Positions 54,126 through 63,159 of a DNA stretch of 64,000 nucleotides are shown here, piece after piece. A program made the translations under genes and the position numbers. Each line of letters begins with the position of its first letter. Position 1 is the first letter of the stretch. Where the stretch lies: the NCBI RefSeq assembly GCF_000284375.1, contig NC_017249.1:1240001-1304000 (forward strand), read 5' to 3'. The stretch comes from Bradyrhizobium japonicum USDA 6. Lineage in GTDB: Bacteria; Pseudomonadota; Alphaproteobacteria; Rhizobiales; Xanthobacteraceae. The notes under the pieces were generated by a model. It made no database searches, was not told where the DNA came from, and worked only from the letters and a program-made list of their open reading frames with translations.

Positions 54126-55049
54126 ATGCCCCTCCGCCTGATCTTCATGGGCACGCCCGATTTCTCCGTGCCGACGCTGCTCGAGCTGGTCTCGCATGGC
54201 CACGAGATCGCGGCGGTCTATACCCGCGCGCCAAAGCCCGGCGGGCGGCGCGGCCTGCAATTGCAGCCGACCCCGGTCGAGGAAGCCGCGCGGAAGCTCG
54301 GCGTGCCCGTGCTGACGCCGAAGTCGTTGAAGACGCCCGAAGCGCTCGACGAGTTTCGTGCCTTCGACGCCGATGCCGCGGTCGTCGTCGCCTATGGCAT
54401 GATCCTGCCGCAGGCGATCCTCGATGCGCCGAAGCTCGGCTGTTACAATCTGCACGCCTCGCTGCTGCCGCGCTGGCGCGGCGCCGCGCCGATCAACCGC
54501 GCGATCATGGAAGGTGATGCCGAGAGCGGCGTGATGGTGATGAAGATGGATGTCGGCCTCGACACCGGCGACGTCGCCATGGCCGAGCGCATCGCGATTC
54601 CCGACAACATGACCGCGGTCGATCTGCATGACCGTCTCTCCCGGCTCGGTGCCGATCTGATGGTGCGCGCGATGGCCGCGCTCGCCCGCGGCGGGCTCCA
54701 GCTCAAAAAGCAGAGCGAGGATGGCGTCACCTACGCCGCCAAGATCGACAAGGCCGAAGCCCGGATCGACTGGACCAGGCCCGCGCGCGCCGTGCTGCGC
54801 CACATCCATGGCCTGTCGCCGTTTCCCGGCGCCTGGGCCGAGCTCGAGAATGCGCGCGTGAAAATCCTGCGCTGCGAGCTGGCCAAAGGATCGGGCGAGC
54901 CTGGTGCGGTGCTGGACGATCAGCTCACCATCGCCTGCGGCGAGGAGGCGATCCGCATCGTCGAGCTCCAGCGCGAGGGCAAGGGCCGGATGCAGGCCGC
55001 GGACTTCTTACGCGGCGTGCCGCTGAAAGCAGGCGTCAAATTCACCTGA
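54126..55049 (+). CDS. fmt: Methionyl-tRNA formyltransferase
   Basis: 307 residues from the ATG at 54126; the frame open from 54006 covers repeat DNA. It formylates initiator Met-tRNA with 10-formyl-THF. The opening [16 protein letters not shown], the catalytic loop [16 protein letters not shown] (about 107-122, including the asparagine and histidine) and the C-terminal tRNA-binding OB domain are typical. It follows def and precedes truA. Confidence 0.97.
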   Translation: MPLRLIFMGTPDFSVPTLLELVSHGHEIAAVYTRAPKPGGRRGLQLQPTPVEEAARKLGVPVLTPKSLKTPEALDEFRAFDADAAVVVAYGMILPQAILDAPKLGCYNLHASLLPRWRGAAPINRAIMEGDAESGVMVMKMDVGLDTGDVAMAERIAIPDNMTAVDLHDRLSRLGADLMVRAMAALARGGLQLKKQSEDGVTYAAKIDKAEARIDWTRPARAVLRHIHGLSPFPGAWAELENARVKILRCELAKGSGEPGAVLDDQLTIACGEEAIRIVELQREGKGRMQAADFLRGVPLKAGVKFT

Positions 55050-55052
55050 CGC

Positions 55053-55208
55053 TGTCATACCCCGCGAAGGCGGGGTATTTCTCGGTCGAACCGATAGGCC
55101 GCGGCGTACTGGATCGCCCGGTCCCGGCTCCGCCAAGGCTACGCCGAGGCCCACACGAGCGCTCGGCACGCCGAAGCTTCAGCGAAGGCGGCAAGCCGGG
55201 CGATGACA
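55053..55208. repeat. Palindromic repeat, GTCAT family, with insertion
   Basis: GTCATACCCCGCGAAGGCGGGGTAT left hairpin and a right end GCCGGGCGATGACA, separated by a longer than usual spacer. The extra DNA (CGCCAAGGCTACGCCGAGG to GCTTCAGCGAAGGCGGC, about 50 bases) looks inserted into the right-hand hairpin. Confidence 0.75.
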
Positions 55209-55224
55209 GCAGAACTGGAAACTG

Positions 55225-55962
55225 ATGCCCCGCTACAAGCTCACCATCGAATATGACGGCGCGCCGTTCTTCGGCTGGCAGGTGCAGGACACGCTGCCGT
55301 CCGTGCAGGGCGCGTTAGAGGCGGCGGTGAAGGCGATGACCGGCGCGGATCTGCGCGTGCACGGTGCGGGCCGCACCGACGCCGGCGTGCATGCGCGCGG
55401 CCAGGTCGCGCATGTCGACATCGACAAGCAGTTTCCGCCGGGCCGTTTTCGCGACGGGTTGAATGCGCATCTGCGCCCCCATCCGATCGCGGTGCTGGAG
55501 GCCGAGATCGTCCCTGACACCTTCGAGGCACGCTTCTCGGCCGTGAAGCGTCACTACCGCTACCGCGTCGTCAACACCCGCGCCAATCTCGCGCTCGATA
55601 TCGGCCACGCCTGGCGCGTGCCGCGCCGGCTCGATGCCGATGCGATGCATGCGGCGGCACAACGTCTGCTCGGCAAGCACGATTTCACGACGTTCCGCGA
55701 CACCGAGTGCCAGGCGAAATCGCCGGAGAAGACGCTCGACCAGCTCGACGTGCTGCGCGACGGCCGCGAGATCACGATTGTCACCTCGGCGCGCTCATTC
55801 CTGCACAGCCAGGTGCGCTCGATGGTGGGATCGCTGGTCTGGGTCGGCGAGGGCCGCTGGACCGCGGACGATCTCTCAGCGGCGCTCGCAGCCCGCAACC
55901 GCGCGGCGTGCGGCATCGTCGCGCCGCCTGACGGGCTGTATCTGATGAAGGTGGATTATTGA
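55225..55962 (+). CDS. truA: tRNA pseudouridine(38-40) synthase
   Basis: 245 residues. It makes pseudouridine in the anticodon stem of many tRNAs. The catalytic aspartate is in [14 protein letters not shown] (about 50-63, Asp55), preceded by the opening [16 protein letters not shown] and followed by [12 protein letters not shown] and [12 protein letters not shown]. Full length. It follows fmt after a repeat. Confidence 0.97.
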   Translation: MPRYKLTIEYDGAPFFGWQVQDTLPSVQGALEAAVKAMTGADLRVHGAGRTDAGVHARGQVAHVDIDKQFPPGRFRDGLNAHLRPHPIAVLEAEIVPDTFEARFSAVKRHYRYRVVNTRANLALDIGHAWRVPRRLDADAMHAAAQRLLGKHDFTTFRDTECQAKSPEKTLDQLDVLRDGREITIVTSARSFLHSQVRSMVGSLVWVGEGRWTADDLSAALAARNRAACGIVAPPDGLYLMKVDY

Positions 55963-56009
55963 GGAGCGCGTCAGTGCGGAGAGCGCCCGCTCTCGCCGCG
56001 CCCACCGCT

Positions 56010-56114
56010 GTCATGCCCCGGCTTGACCGGGGCATCCAGTACGCCGCGGCTTCTCGGTTCAATCACTGCTGTCTCTGGAATACTGGATCGCCCGATCAAG
56101 TCGGGCGATGACAG
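56010..56114. repeat. Palindromic intergenic repeat, GTCAT family
   Basis: GTCATGCCCCGGCTTGACCGGGGCATCC left hairpin, GGATCGCCCGATCAAGTCGGGCGATGACA right hairpin (patterns). It separates convergent truA and dapE. Confidence 0.82.
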
Positions 56115-56138
56115 CGGCGTGCTGGGTGAGGGCAGCGC

Positions 56139-57305
56139 TTACCCAAAATACCGCGTCAAAATTCCCCGATACACCTGAGTCAATCTCTCCAGATCCACCA
56201 CCGGCACGCGCTCGTCGACCTGGTGCATGGTCTGGCCGACCAGGCCGAATTCGATCACCGGACAGTAGCTGGAGATGAAGCGCGCGTCCGAGGTGCCGCC
56301 CGAGGTCGACAGTTCCGGCTTGCGTCCCGTCACCTCCTCGATCGCGGAGACCGCGAGGTCGGTGAACGGGCCGGGCTTGGTCACGAACACGTTCGAGTTC
56401 GAGGGCTCCCAGACGATGCGGGCCTTGATGCGGTTGCCGCAGGCTTTCGTCAGGCGGGTCTCGACCAGCTCGCGCAAGGATGCCTGGGTGTGGTTGTCAT
56501 TGTAGCGGATGTTGAATTTTGCGCGGGCCTCGCCGGGGATGACGTTGTTGGCCTTGTTGCCGACGTCCACCGAGGTGAATTCGAGATTGGAGGCCTGGAA
56601 CTGCGCGCTGCCATGGTCGAGCGGCTCGTCACTGATCGCCACGATCAACCGCGAGATATCAGGCACCGGATTGGACGCGCGGTGCGGATAGGCCACATGG
56701 CCCTGCACGCCGTCGACATAGAGCGTACCGGATTGCGAGCCGCGGCGGCCGACCTTGATGGTGTCGCCGAGCGTCTCGACATTGGAGGGTTCGCCGAGCA
56801 CGCAATGGTCGAACTTTTCGCCGCGCTCCGCGGCCCATTTCAGCAGCTTGATGGTGCCGTTGATGGAGACGTCTTCCTCGTCGCCAGTGATCAGGAACGA
56901 GATCGAGCCCTTTCCATCGGCCCGCGGCGTGCCGCCGTTGGCTGCGAGATGCTCGAGCACGGCTGCCACCGAGCAGGCGATGCCACCCTTCATGTCGACC
57001 GCGCCGCGGCCGTGCAGAAAGCCGTCCTTCACCTCGCCCGAGAACGCGCCGACGCTCCAGGCGTTCTCGTCGCCGGGCGGCACCACGTCGGTGTGGCCGG
57101 CGAAGGTGATGTGCGGGCCTTCAGTGCCGATCCGCGCATAGAGATTGTCGACGTCGGCTGTGCCTGGTTCGCTGAAGGTCACGCGGTGGCAGGTGAAGCC
57201 GACGGCGTTCAGGGCTTGTTCAAGCACCCCGAGTGCACCGGCATCGGCCGGAGTTACCGAGGGGCAGCGGATGAGATCGCGGGCAATCGAGAGAGCATCG
57301 GTCAT
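56139..57305 (-). CDS. dapE: Succinyl-diaminopimelate desuccinylase
   Basis: 388 residues, M20 metallopeptidase family. It frees LL-diaminopimelate in the lysine and peptidoglycan pathway. The metal motifs [11 protein letters not shown] (about 69-79), [10 protein letters not shown] (about 98-107) and ITGDEEDV (catalytic glutamate) are visible, and [15 protein letters not shown] near the C-terminus gives the last ligand. Its start overlaps the stop of the interrupted DUF805 gene (ATGA). dapD, the preceding pathway step, lies 0.9 kb upstream. Confidence 0.96.
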   Translation of the reverse strand: MTDALSIARDLIRCPSVTPADAGALGVLEQALNAVGFTCHRVTFSEPGTADVDNLYARIGTEGPHITFAGHTDVVPPGDENAWSVGAFSGEVKDGFLHGRGAVDMKGGIACSVAAVLEHLAANGGTPRADGKGSISFLITGDEEDVSINGTIKLLKWAAERGEKFDHCVLGEPSNVETLGDTIKVGRRGSQSGTLYVDGVQGHVAYPHRASNPVPDISRLIVAISDEPLDHGSAQFQASNLEFTSVDVGNKANNVIPGEARAKFNIRYNDNHTQASLRELVETRLTKACGNRIKARIVWEPSNSNVFVTKPGPFTDLAVSAIEEVTGRKPELSTSGGTSDARFISSYCPVIEFGLVGQTMHQVDERVPVVDLERLTQVYRGILTRYFG

Positions 57306-57940
57306 GCGCCCCGCTTAACATGCATGCCGCCGGGTGGGCTAGCGCTGGGCGGCACCAATTCGAGCTCGCTTTGCTGGTCCCAGCTTTTTGCAGGGGACGA
57401 GCCGTCCTCGGTCTTGGCCAATGGATCAGGACCGAACCGGTTATCGCCGACGCTGCCTGATACGATGAACATCTCGACAAACCCCCACAGCCACAGGATG
57501 GACGCGACCAGCCAGAACGGAAGCATCCAGGTGGAGTTCGGCAACAGGTCCGAGAACTGGTTGTACAGACCGGGCAGGAAGAAGAACGGGACGAGCCACC
57601 AGCCACTCCTGTCGCGATCATGCAGCCGCTTGATCGCCGTCGCGAGATAGATCCAGAGGAACAGCGACAAGCCGAACGCCTTCAGGATCAGGTTGGTGCG
57701 ATCAACGGGCGTCAGCTAGCGATAGGCCCGGGGATCGACCAGCTTGAAGAGGTCGCCGAGGCCGAAGTCGAAATCGAGTTTCAGGGATAGCTTCAACGCC
57801 CCCTCGGCGTCGATGAGGTGGATCACCTGACCGATCACGCCGAGCACGGCCGCCAGCAACGCGACGATCAGCAGCGCCTGCCACAGCAAAGCGCGGTTGA
57901 TGCGGCCGTCGAAGCGAAAGAGGTACCAGGTCCAGTCCAT
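57302..57940 (-). pseudogene. DUF805 membrane protein with in-frame amber codon
   Basis: Read from the ATG at 57940 (MDWTWYLFRFDGRINR), the frame stays open for 74 codons to PRAYR and meets TAG at 57716-57718. It then continues in the same frame through LTPVDRTNLILKAFG, TAIKRLHDRDRSGWW and several spans to the stop at 57302. Only the single stop breaks a complete DUF805 protein of about 212 residues. The final codons overlap the dapE start by four bases (ATGA), so dapE translation may have depended on it. A one-base change (for example TCG to TAG) would explain it; sequencing error or readthrough are alternatives. Confidence 0.8.
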
Positions 57941-58029
57941 GGCGAAGGTTCCGGGCAGCGGAGGCCGTCCGGTGATTGGTCGCGATGGAGGGACAGAGGG
58001 TTCGATGAGGCAGGCTGGCGCCACTGCTC

Positions 58030-58161
58030 ACCTCTCCCGCTTGCGGGGAGAGGTCGGATCGCACTTGCGATCCGGGTGAGGGGGTACAGGTCTCACGGCA
58101 ATCTCATCCGTGGAGAGGGGCCCCTCAACCCAACCCTCTCCCCGTAAGAACGGGGAGAGGG
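58030..58161. repeat. Palindromic intergenic repeat, CTCTCCCGC family
   Basis: ACCTCTCCCGCTTGCGGGGAGAGGT left hairpin, GGTGAGGG spacer and CTCTCCCCGTAAGAACGGGGAGAG right hairpin (patterns). Very close to the copy at 2721. It lies between dapD and the DUF805 locus. Confidence 0.8.
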
Positions 58162-58174
58162 AGAAGAGAGAGTC

Positions 58175-59020
58175 TCAATCCCGCAGCAGCTCGTTGATGC
58201 TGGTCTTCGAGCGCGTGCGCTCGTCGACGCGCTTGACGATCACGGCGCAGGCCGTGCTCGGGCCGATGTGGCCGTTCTTCATCGGCTTGCCGGGCAGCGC
58301 GCCGGGCACCACCACCGAATATTCCGGCACCTCGCCCATGAAGACCTCGCCGGTCTCGCGGTCGACGATCTTGGTGGAGGCGCCCAGGAACACGCCCATC
58401 GCCAGCACCGCGCCCTTGCGCACGATCACGCCTTCGGCGACCTCGGAGCGCGCGCCGATGAAGCAGTCGTCCTCGATGATCACGGGCTCGGCCTGCAGCG
58501 GCTCGAGCACGCCGCCGATGCCGGCGCCGCCGGAGATGTGCACGCGCTTGCCGATCTGCGCGCAGGAGCCCACGGTCGCCCAGGTGTCGACCATGGTGCT
58601 CTCATCGACATAGGCGCCGAGATTGACGAAGGACGGCATCAGCACGACGTTCTTGGCGATGAAGGCCGAGCGGCGGACGACCGAACCCGGCACCGCGCGA
58701 AAACCGGCGTCGCGAAAACGGTTCTCGCCCCAGCCCTCGAACTTCGAGGGCACCTTGTCCCACCAGGTCGCCTTGCCGGAACCGCCGGGAATGACGCCCA
58801 TGTCGTTGAGGCGGAAGGACAGCAGCACGGCCTTCTTCAGCCATTGATTGACCTTCCACTTGCCGTCGGCCCCGCGCTCGGCGACGCGCGCCTCGCCCTT
58901 GTCCAGGATCTCCAGCGCCTGGTCCACGGCCTCGCGCACCTCGCCCTTGGTCGAGGTCGAGATGCCGTCGCGTGCGTCGAAGGCGCTGTTGATGGTGGAT
59001 TCGAGGGCGGACAGGGACAT
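58175..59020 (-). CDS. dapD: 2,3,4,5-tetrahydropyridine-2,6-dicarboxylate N-succinyltransferase
   Basis: 281 residues from the ATG at 59020, chosen for an AGAGGAAAT ribosome site. It succinylates tetrahydrodipicolinate in lysine/diaminopimelate synthesis. The C-terminal two thirds are left-handed beta-helix hexapeptide repeats ([37 protein letters not shown] in part, [15 protein letters not shown]). Its partner gene dapE lies downstream on the same strand with the broken DUF805 gene between. Confidence 0.96.
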   Translation of the reverse strand: MSLSALESTINSAFDARDGISTSTKGEVREAVDQALEILDKGEARVAERGADGKWKVNQWLKKAVLLSFRLNDMGVIPGGSGKATWWDKVPSKFEGWGENRFRDAGFRAVPGSVVRRSAFIAKNVVLMPSFVNLGAYVDESTMVDTWATVGSCAQIGKRVHISGGAGIGGVLEPLQAEPVIIEDDCFIGARSEVAEGVIVRKGAVLAMGVFLGASTKIVDRETGEVFMGEVPEYSVVVPGALPGKPMKNGHIGPSTACAVIVKRVDERTRSKTSINELLRD

Positions 59021-59104
59021 CGGGATTTCCTCTGGGAAATGAGAATTTTGACGGATTGGGCGCTTTTTCGGGATTTGGCGGGGAGGAGTCAAGGCATACT
59101 CGGT

Positions 59105-59145
59105 CGTCGTCCCGGGGCTCGCTTCGCGCCGCGGGACGACAGCGG
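59105..59145. repeat. Short GTCGTCCCG hairpin repeat
   Basis: CGTCGTCCCGGGGCTCGCTTCGCG and CGCCGCGGGACGACAG: a single-hairpin, shortened copy of the GTCGTCCCGGGG family, between the HAD protein end and the dapD start region. Confidence 0.65.
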
Positions 59146-59838
59146 TTATCTGGGAGAGAGCCCCGCCAAAAACCCGGTCAGATCATCCGTGACGTGGTCG
59201 ACATGGGGCGCGTCCCGGCCCTCCAGCTCCCAGTCCTCCCGCACGACTTCCTTGGTACCATCAGGTACCACCAGCACGGTGGTCATGCCGAGCGCGTGCG
59301 GGACGGTGAGGTTGCGGGCGAGGTCCTCGAACATCGCGGCTTTGGTCGGATCGACGGCATGGTCGGCGAGGAATTTTTGATAGGTCAGCGGCGACGGCTT
59401 CGGCTCGAACCCGGCGGCGATGATGTCGAACACGCCGTCGAAATGCGTTGCCAGGCCGAGCCGCGCCAGCACGGCATCGACATGGTCGACCGAGCCGTTG
59501 GTCAGGATCAGCTTGCGCCCCGACAGTTTTGCGATGGCCTCGCCGAGCGCCGGGTTCGGCTCCAGCGGCGAGTGGTCGATCTTGTGGACGTAGGCGAGGT
59601 AGTCGTCGGCGCGCACGCCATGCAAGGTCATCATGCCGCGCATGGTGGTGCCGAAGCGCTGATAATAATCCTTCTGGATCCTGCGCGCCTCCTCCGGGCC
59701 GATGTTCAGCCAGTTGCAGACGAACTCCCCGATCCGCGCGTCGACCTGCTGCCACAGATTGACGTGATGCGGGTAAAGCGTGTTGTCGAGGTCGAACACC
59801 CAGGTGTCGACGTGGGCAAAAGTGCGGGGTGGATTCAT
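59146..59838 (-). CDS. Pyrimidine 5'-nucleotidase-like HAD hydrolase
   Basis: 230 residues from the ATG at 59838. HAD motif I is [11 protein letters not shown] (about 14-24), motif II ILTNGS, and motif [20 protein letters not shown]. The LYPHHVNLW segment and [11 protein letters not shown] cap region are typical of the SDT1-like pyrimidine 5'-nucleotidase branch, which dephosphorylates UMP or CMP. It ends 125 bases before dapD on the same strand. Confidence 0.9.
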   Translation of the reverse strand: MNPPRTFAHVDTWVFDLDNTLYPHHVNLWQQVDARIGEFVCNWLNIGPEEARRIQKDYYQRFGTTMRGMMTLHGVRADDYLAYVHKIDHSPLEPNPALGEAIAKLSGRKLILTNGSVDHVDAVLARLGLATHFDGVFDIIAAGFEPKPSPLTYQKFLADHAVDPTKAAMFEDLARNLTVPHALGMTTVLVVPDGTKEVVREDWELEGRDAPHVDHVTDDLTGFLAGLSPR

Positions 59839-59852
59839 AACTGGTCTCTCAA

Positions 59853-60884
59853 TCAAGGCATCGCAAAGCGCAGCGTCTTGCCGCCGCTCGACATGTCCAC
59901 CACGCCAAAACCCGTCGCCGCGAATCCGCGCGCGCCGCAATCGGCCTGCTCGCTGGTCTCGAACTTGGTCTCGCGCGTGCAGAGCTGCTTGTCGCCGCCC
60001 CAGTTCAGCGGCTTGTCCTTCAGCTTGATGACCCGGTTGTCCGCGTCGATGGCTTCCGCGAAGCTGAAAATCTGCTTCGGCTGCCCGGTCACATCGGGGT
60101 GCAGGCAGGTCTTGGGATCAATGCGATACCAGCCGCGGCTCGTCACCGACTTGCCGTCGTCGGTGGCGACCGCCGCCATCACCTTGTGCGGCGTGTCGTT
60201 GCACCAGGTCAGGCCGGTTGCGGAAGGCGTCTGCACCGCATCGACCATGGTCTTGAAGAAGTTTGGCGACGACATGATGTCCGCCGCCAGTCCGCGGCTC
60301 TTCAGGAAGGCGGCAAGTGCTGCCTGCGTCTTCGGCCCGTCGACGCCGTCGATCGGCGCGGCGTCGTAGCCCGCGATCACCAGCAGCCGCTGGATGCCGG
60401 CGAGGCGGGCCTGCTCATCGTCATATTCGGAATCCTCGGCGAGATAGGCCGTGAAATTGCCGTCCGCGGCTTGCGTCGGCGTGATCTGGGTGAACGCGGC
60501 CTGGGTCTGGCCGCTGCGGCATTGCCGCGCAGCCGCGATGACGAAATTGTCCTGCGCCACGCACAGCATGTCGCTGCCGTTCTGCGGGATCGGCGAGGCG
60601 CCGTAGACGCCGAGCGCGCGGGCGTTGAGCAGGATGCGGTCGGCGGTCAGCGTGCCCTGCACCACGACGCGGCAGTTGGCGGGATCGATCCTGAACCAGC
60701 CGCGCGTCGCGGTCGCCGCCTTGTCGTCGATGCCGATCGCGGCCTCGACGACATAGGACATGCGGTTGCAGATCTTGAGGTCGGCCAGGGCGGGCGCGGA
60801 GGAGAAGAAGAACGAGACGGCCGCCGCGGGCAGCGTCATCAGGAAACGGGTCAGGAATGAGCGATGATGTCGCCGAGCCCTCAA
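59853..60884 (-). CDS. Secreted protein with two DUF1036 domains and a peptidoglycan-binding-like segment
   Basis: 343 residues if started at the TTG at 60884, which gives a signal peptide with a basic n-region (ARRHHRSFLTRF) and cleavage after PALA; the ATG at 60839 lacks the basic part. Two similar DUF1036 domains (DLKICNRMSYVVEAAIG and TGLTWCNDTPHKVMAAV starts, each with GWFRIDP/GWYRIDP and a late cysteine) flank a GIQRLLVIAGYDAAPIDGVDG segment of the peptidoglycan-binding type. It acts in the periplasm; function unknown. It lies 14 bases upstream of the HAD gene. Confidence 0.85.
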   Translation of the reverse strand: MRARRHHRSFLTRFLMTLPAAAVSFFFSSAPALADLKICNRMSYVVEAAIGIDDKAATATRGWFRIDPANCRVVVQGTLTADRILLNARALGVYGASPIPQNGSDMLCVAQDNFVIAAARQCRSGQTQAAFTQITPTQAADGNFTAYLAEDSEYDDEQARLAGIQRLLVIAGYDAAPIDGVDGPKTQAALAAFLKSRGLAADIMSSPNFFKTMVDAVQTPSATGLTWCNDTPHKVMAAVATDDGKSVTSRGWYRIDPKTCLHPDVTGQPKQIFSFAEAIDADNRVIKLKDKPLNWGGDKQLCTRETKFETSEQADCGARGFAATGFGVVDMSSGGKTLRFAMP

Positions 60885-60887
60885 CTC

Positions 60888-61000
60888 GTCATGCCCGGGC
60901 CTGTCCCGGGCATCCACGTTCTTAGTGCGGGTCCAAAGGTCGTGGATGGCCGGGACATCTTCGCGAAGACGCGCTTCGCGCTCTTGCCCGGCCACGACGA
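60888..61000. repeat. Intergenic inverted repeat, CATGCCCGGGC...GCCCGGCCACGACGA
   Basis: GTCATGCCCGGGCCTGTCCCGGGCATCCACG left arm and GTGGATGGCCGGGACA plus CTTGCCCGGCCACGACG right arm, with GCGAAGACGCGCTTCGC inside. It lies between argB and the DUF1036 gene. Confidence 0.7.
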
Positions 61001-61021
61001 AATCTCTCGTCTCCGCGTCTC

Positions 61022-61909
61022 TCACTTGTGGATCAGCGTTCCCGTGCCCTGGTTGGTGAAGAGCTCGAGCAGCACCGCGTGCTGCATCTTGCCGTCGATG
61101 ATGACGACGCCCTCCACGCCCTGTTCGAGCGCGTAGATGCAGGTCTCGACCTTCGGAATCATGCCGCCGGAAATGGTGCCGTCGGCGATCAGCTTTCGCG
61201 CGTCCTTCACCGAAAGCTGCGGGATCAGCTTCTTCGACTTGTCGAGCACGCCCGGCACGTCGGTGAGCAGCAGCAGGCGCTTCGCCTTCAGCGCGCCGGC
61301 GACCGCACCGGCAAAGGTGTCGGCGTTGACGTTGAGCGTCTGGCCTTCCTTGGAGGTCGCGAGCGGCGCCAGCACCGGGATCAGCTCGTAGCCGATCAGC
61401 TGGTTGAGCAGCGTGAGGTCGACCTTCTCGGGGTCGCCGACGAAGCCGAGATCGATCGCCTTCTCGATATTCGAACCCGGATCGACGATGGTGCGGGTCG
61501 TCTTCGACGCCTTCACCATGTTGGCGTCCTTGCCCGACAGGCCCACGGCCTTGCCGCCGGCTTCGTTGATGTAGCCGACGATCTGCTTGTTGACGGAGCC
61601 GGCCAGCACCATCTCGACGATCTCGATGGTCGCCGCATCGGTGATGCGCAGGCCTGCCGCGAACTCCGACTGGATGCCGAGGCGCTTGAGCATGGTGGCG
61701 ATCTGCGGCCCGCCGCCATGCACCACCACCGGGTTGATCGCGGTCTGCTCGAGCAGCACGATGTCGCGGGCAAAGTTCTTCGCGGTCTCCTCGTCGCCCA
61801 TGGCATGGCCGCCATATTTGATGACGATGGTTTCCTCATCATACTGCTGCATGTGCGGCAGCGCTTCGGACAGGATGCGGGCCTGGTCGAGCGGAGAGAT
61901 GTCGGTCAT
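61022..61909 (-). CDS. argB: Acetylglutamate kinase
   Basis: 295 residues from the ATG at 61909. It phosphorylates N-acetylglutamate, the second step of arginine synthesis. The amino acid kinase fold shows [10 protein letters not shown] (about 30-39), [17 protein letters not shown] (about 62-78), [14 protein letters not shown] and the C-terminal regulatory region [10 protein letters not shown]. It is transcribed alone on the minus strand between repeats. Confidence 0.97.
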   Translation of the reverse strand: MTDISPLDQARILSEALPHMQQYDEETIVIKYGGHAMGDEETAKNFARDIVLLEQTAINPVVVHGGGPQIATMLKRLGIQSEFAAGLRITDAATIEIVEMVLAGSVNKQIVGYINEAGGKAVGLSGKDANMVKASKTTRTIVDPGSNIEKAIDLGFVGDPEKVDLTLLNQLIGYELIPVLAPLATSKEGQTLNVNADTFAGAVAGALKAKRLLLLTDVPGVLDKSKKLIPQLSVKDARKLIADGTISGGMIPKVETCIYALEQGVEGVVIIDGKMQHAVLLELFTNQGTGTLIHK

Positions 61910-62023
61910 GAGGCGGATCTCGCTGGCGGGACTGTCGGTGCGCGTTCTATCCGATTGGCGGGCGCGGCGCAAAGTGGGTGTTGCCTCTTAGCCTCCCCCT
62001 CCAGGGGAGGGTAAGATGGAGCA

Positions 62024-62392
62024 TCACTTCCGCGCCGCCACGGCCGCGAGCGTCACGGCCAGCCAGCTCAGGATCATCACCGTCCCACCCGTCGGCGCGG
62101 CATACGGAAACAGCGAGTGCCCCGCATATTGCCGCAAGGTGAGATCGCCCGCGAACAGCGCGGCGCCGATCAGGAAGCCGAACGCCGCGACGAGGCCAAT
62201 TCCGCCGTGCAGAAGGCCGCGCGCGAGCAGGGCGACGCCTGCGAGTATGGCAGTTGCATGAAACAGCAGCATGGCGCTGGCGGAGGCGAGCCGGCTGGCG
62301 TCGGCGCCGTGGGCGGAGGCGGCGGCCAGTGCGACGCCAGCGGCGCCCATCAAACCGGCAAGCCCAATCAGCAGGCGGAACGCGAGCGTCAC
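62024..62392 (-). CDS. DUF423 membrane protein
   Basis: 122 residues with four membrane spans, full length for DUF423. The opening [17 protein letters not shown], a [13 protein letters not shown] span and the family segment [16 protein letters not shown] near the end identify it. Function unknown. It overlaps engB by four bases at its start, so it is translated with it. A short CCCCTCCAGGGGAGGG hairpin lies just downstream (about 61990-62010) and may end the unit. Confidence 0.9.
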   Translation of the reverse strand: MTLAFRLLIGLAGLMGAAGVALAAASAHGADASRLASASAMLLFHATAILAGVALLARGLLHGGIGLVAAFGFLIGAALFAGDLTLRQYAGHSLFPYAAPTGGTVMILSWLAVTLAAVAARK

Positions 62393-63042
62393 GAGGTTCG
62401 CTCTTCCAGCAGCTTCGCCATCGCGGCGCGCAGTTCAGCCATGCCGGTCGAGCTTCGCGACGAAGTCGCGAGCACGTTCGGAAACGCCGCCGGATGTTTT
62501 GCCAGCGCGGCCTCGGTCTCGGCGATGCGGGATTGAAGTTCGGACGCCTTCACCTGGTCGGCCTTGGTCAGCACGATCTGGTAGCTCACCGCGGAACGGT
62601 CGAGCGTCCCCAGGATTTCGAGATCGACCTCCTTGAGGCCGTGCCGCGCGTCGATCAGCACGTAGACGCGCGCGAGCGAGGCGCGCCCCAGCAGGAATTT
62701 GTGGATCAGCTCGGTCCAGGACGCGACTTGCGTCTTCGGCGCCTTGGCGTAGCCGTAGCCGGGCATGTCGACGAGGCGCAGGTCCTTCTTGCCGGGGACC
62801 TCGAAGAAAATCAGTTCCTGGGTGCGGCCTGGCGTATGCGAGGTGCGCGCAAGCGCGTTGCGGCCGGTCAGCGCGTTGATCAGGCTGGACTTGCCGACAT
62901 TGGAGCGGCCGGCAAAGGCGATCTCCAGCCCATCCATCGGCGGCAGCGTCGCAATCGAGGGCGAGGCCCAGATGAACTGCCAGTCGCGGGTGAACAGCTT
63001 TCGCCCGGTTTCGATCAGCTTCGCATCTTTGTCTTCGGTCAT
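62389..63042 (-). CDS. engB: Ribosome biogenesis GTP-binding protein YihA/YsxC
   Basis: 217 residues. An essential-type GTPase for large ribosomal subunit assembly. G1 is [10 protein letters not shown] (about 45-54), G2 a threonine in TPGRTQ, G3 DMPGYG, and G4 TKAD. The order yidC-engB-DUF423 on one strand is usual in this group. It lies 117 bases after yidC with a hairpin repeat between them. Confidence 0.96.
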   Translation of the reverse strand: MTEDKDAKLIETGRKLFTRDWQFIWASPSIATLPPMDGLEIAFAGRSNVGKSSLINALTGRNALARTSHTPGRTQELIFFEVPGKKDLRLVDMPGYGYAKAPKTQVASWTELIHKFLLGRASLARVYVLIDARHGLKEVDLEILGTLDRSAVSYQIVLTKADQVKASELQSRIAETEAALAKHPAAFPNVLATSSRSSTGMAELRAAMAKLLEERTS

Positions 63043-63063
63043 GCGAAGGCCTTCAGTTGTTTA

Positions 63064-63154
63064 CCTTCGTCATTGCGAGCGAAGCGAAGCAATCCAGAAA
63101 TGCATCCGCGGAGGCACTCTGGATTGCTTCGTCGCTTCGCTCCTCGCAATGACG
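63064..63154. repeat. Inverted repeat, GTCATTGCGAGCGAAGCGAAG family
   Basis: CGTCATTGCGAGCGAAGCGAAG and CTTCGCTCCTCGCAATGACG outer arms, with CAATCCAGA/TCTGGATTG inner arms around ATGCATCCGCGG. It is the only copy of this family in the window and lies inside the yidC-engB unit. Confidence 0.82.
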
Positions 63155-63159
63155 GAGAG

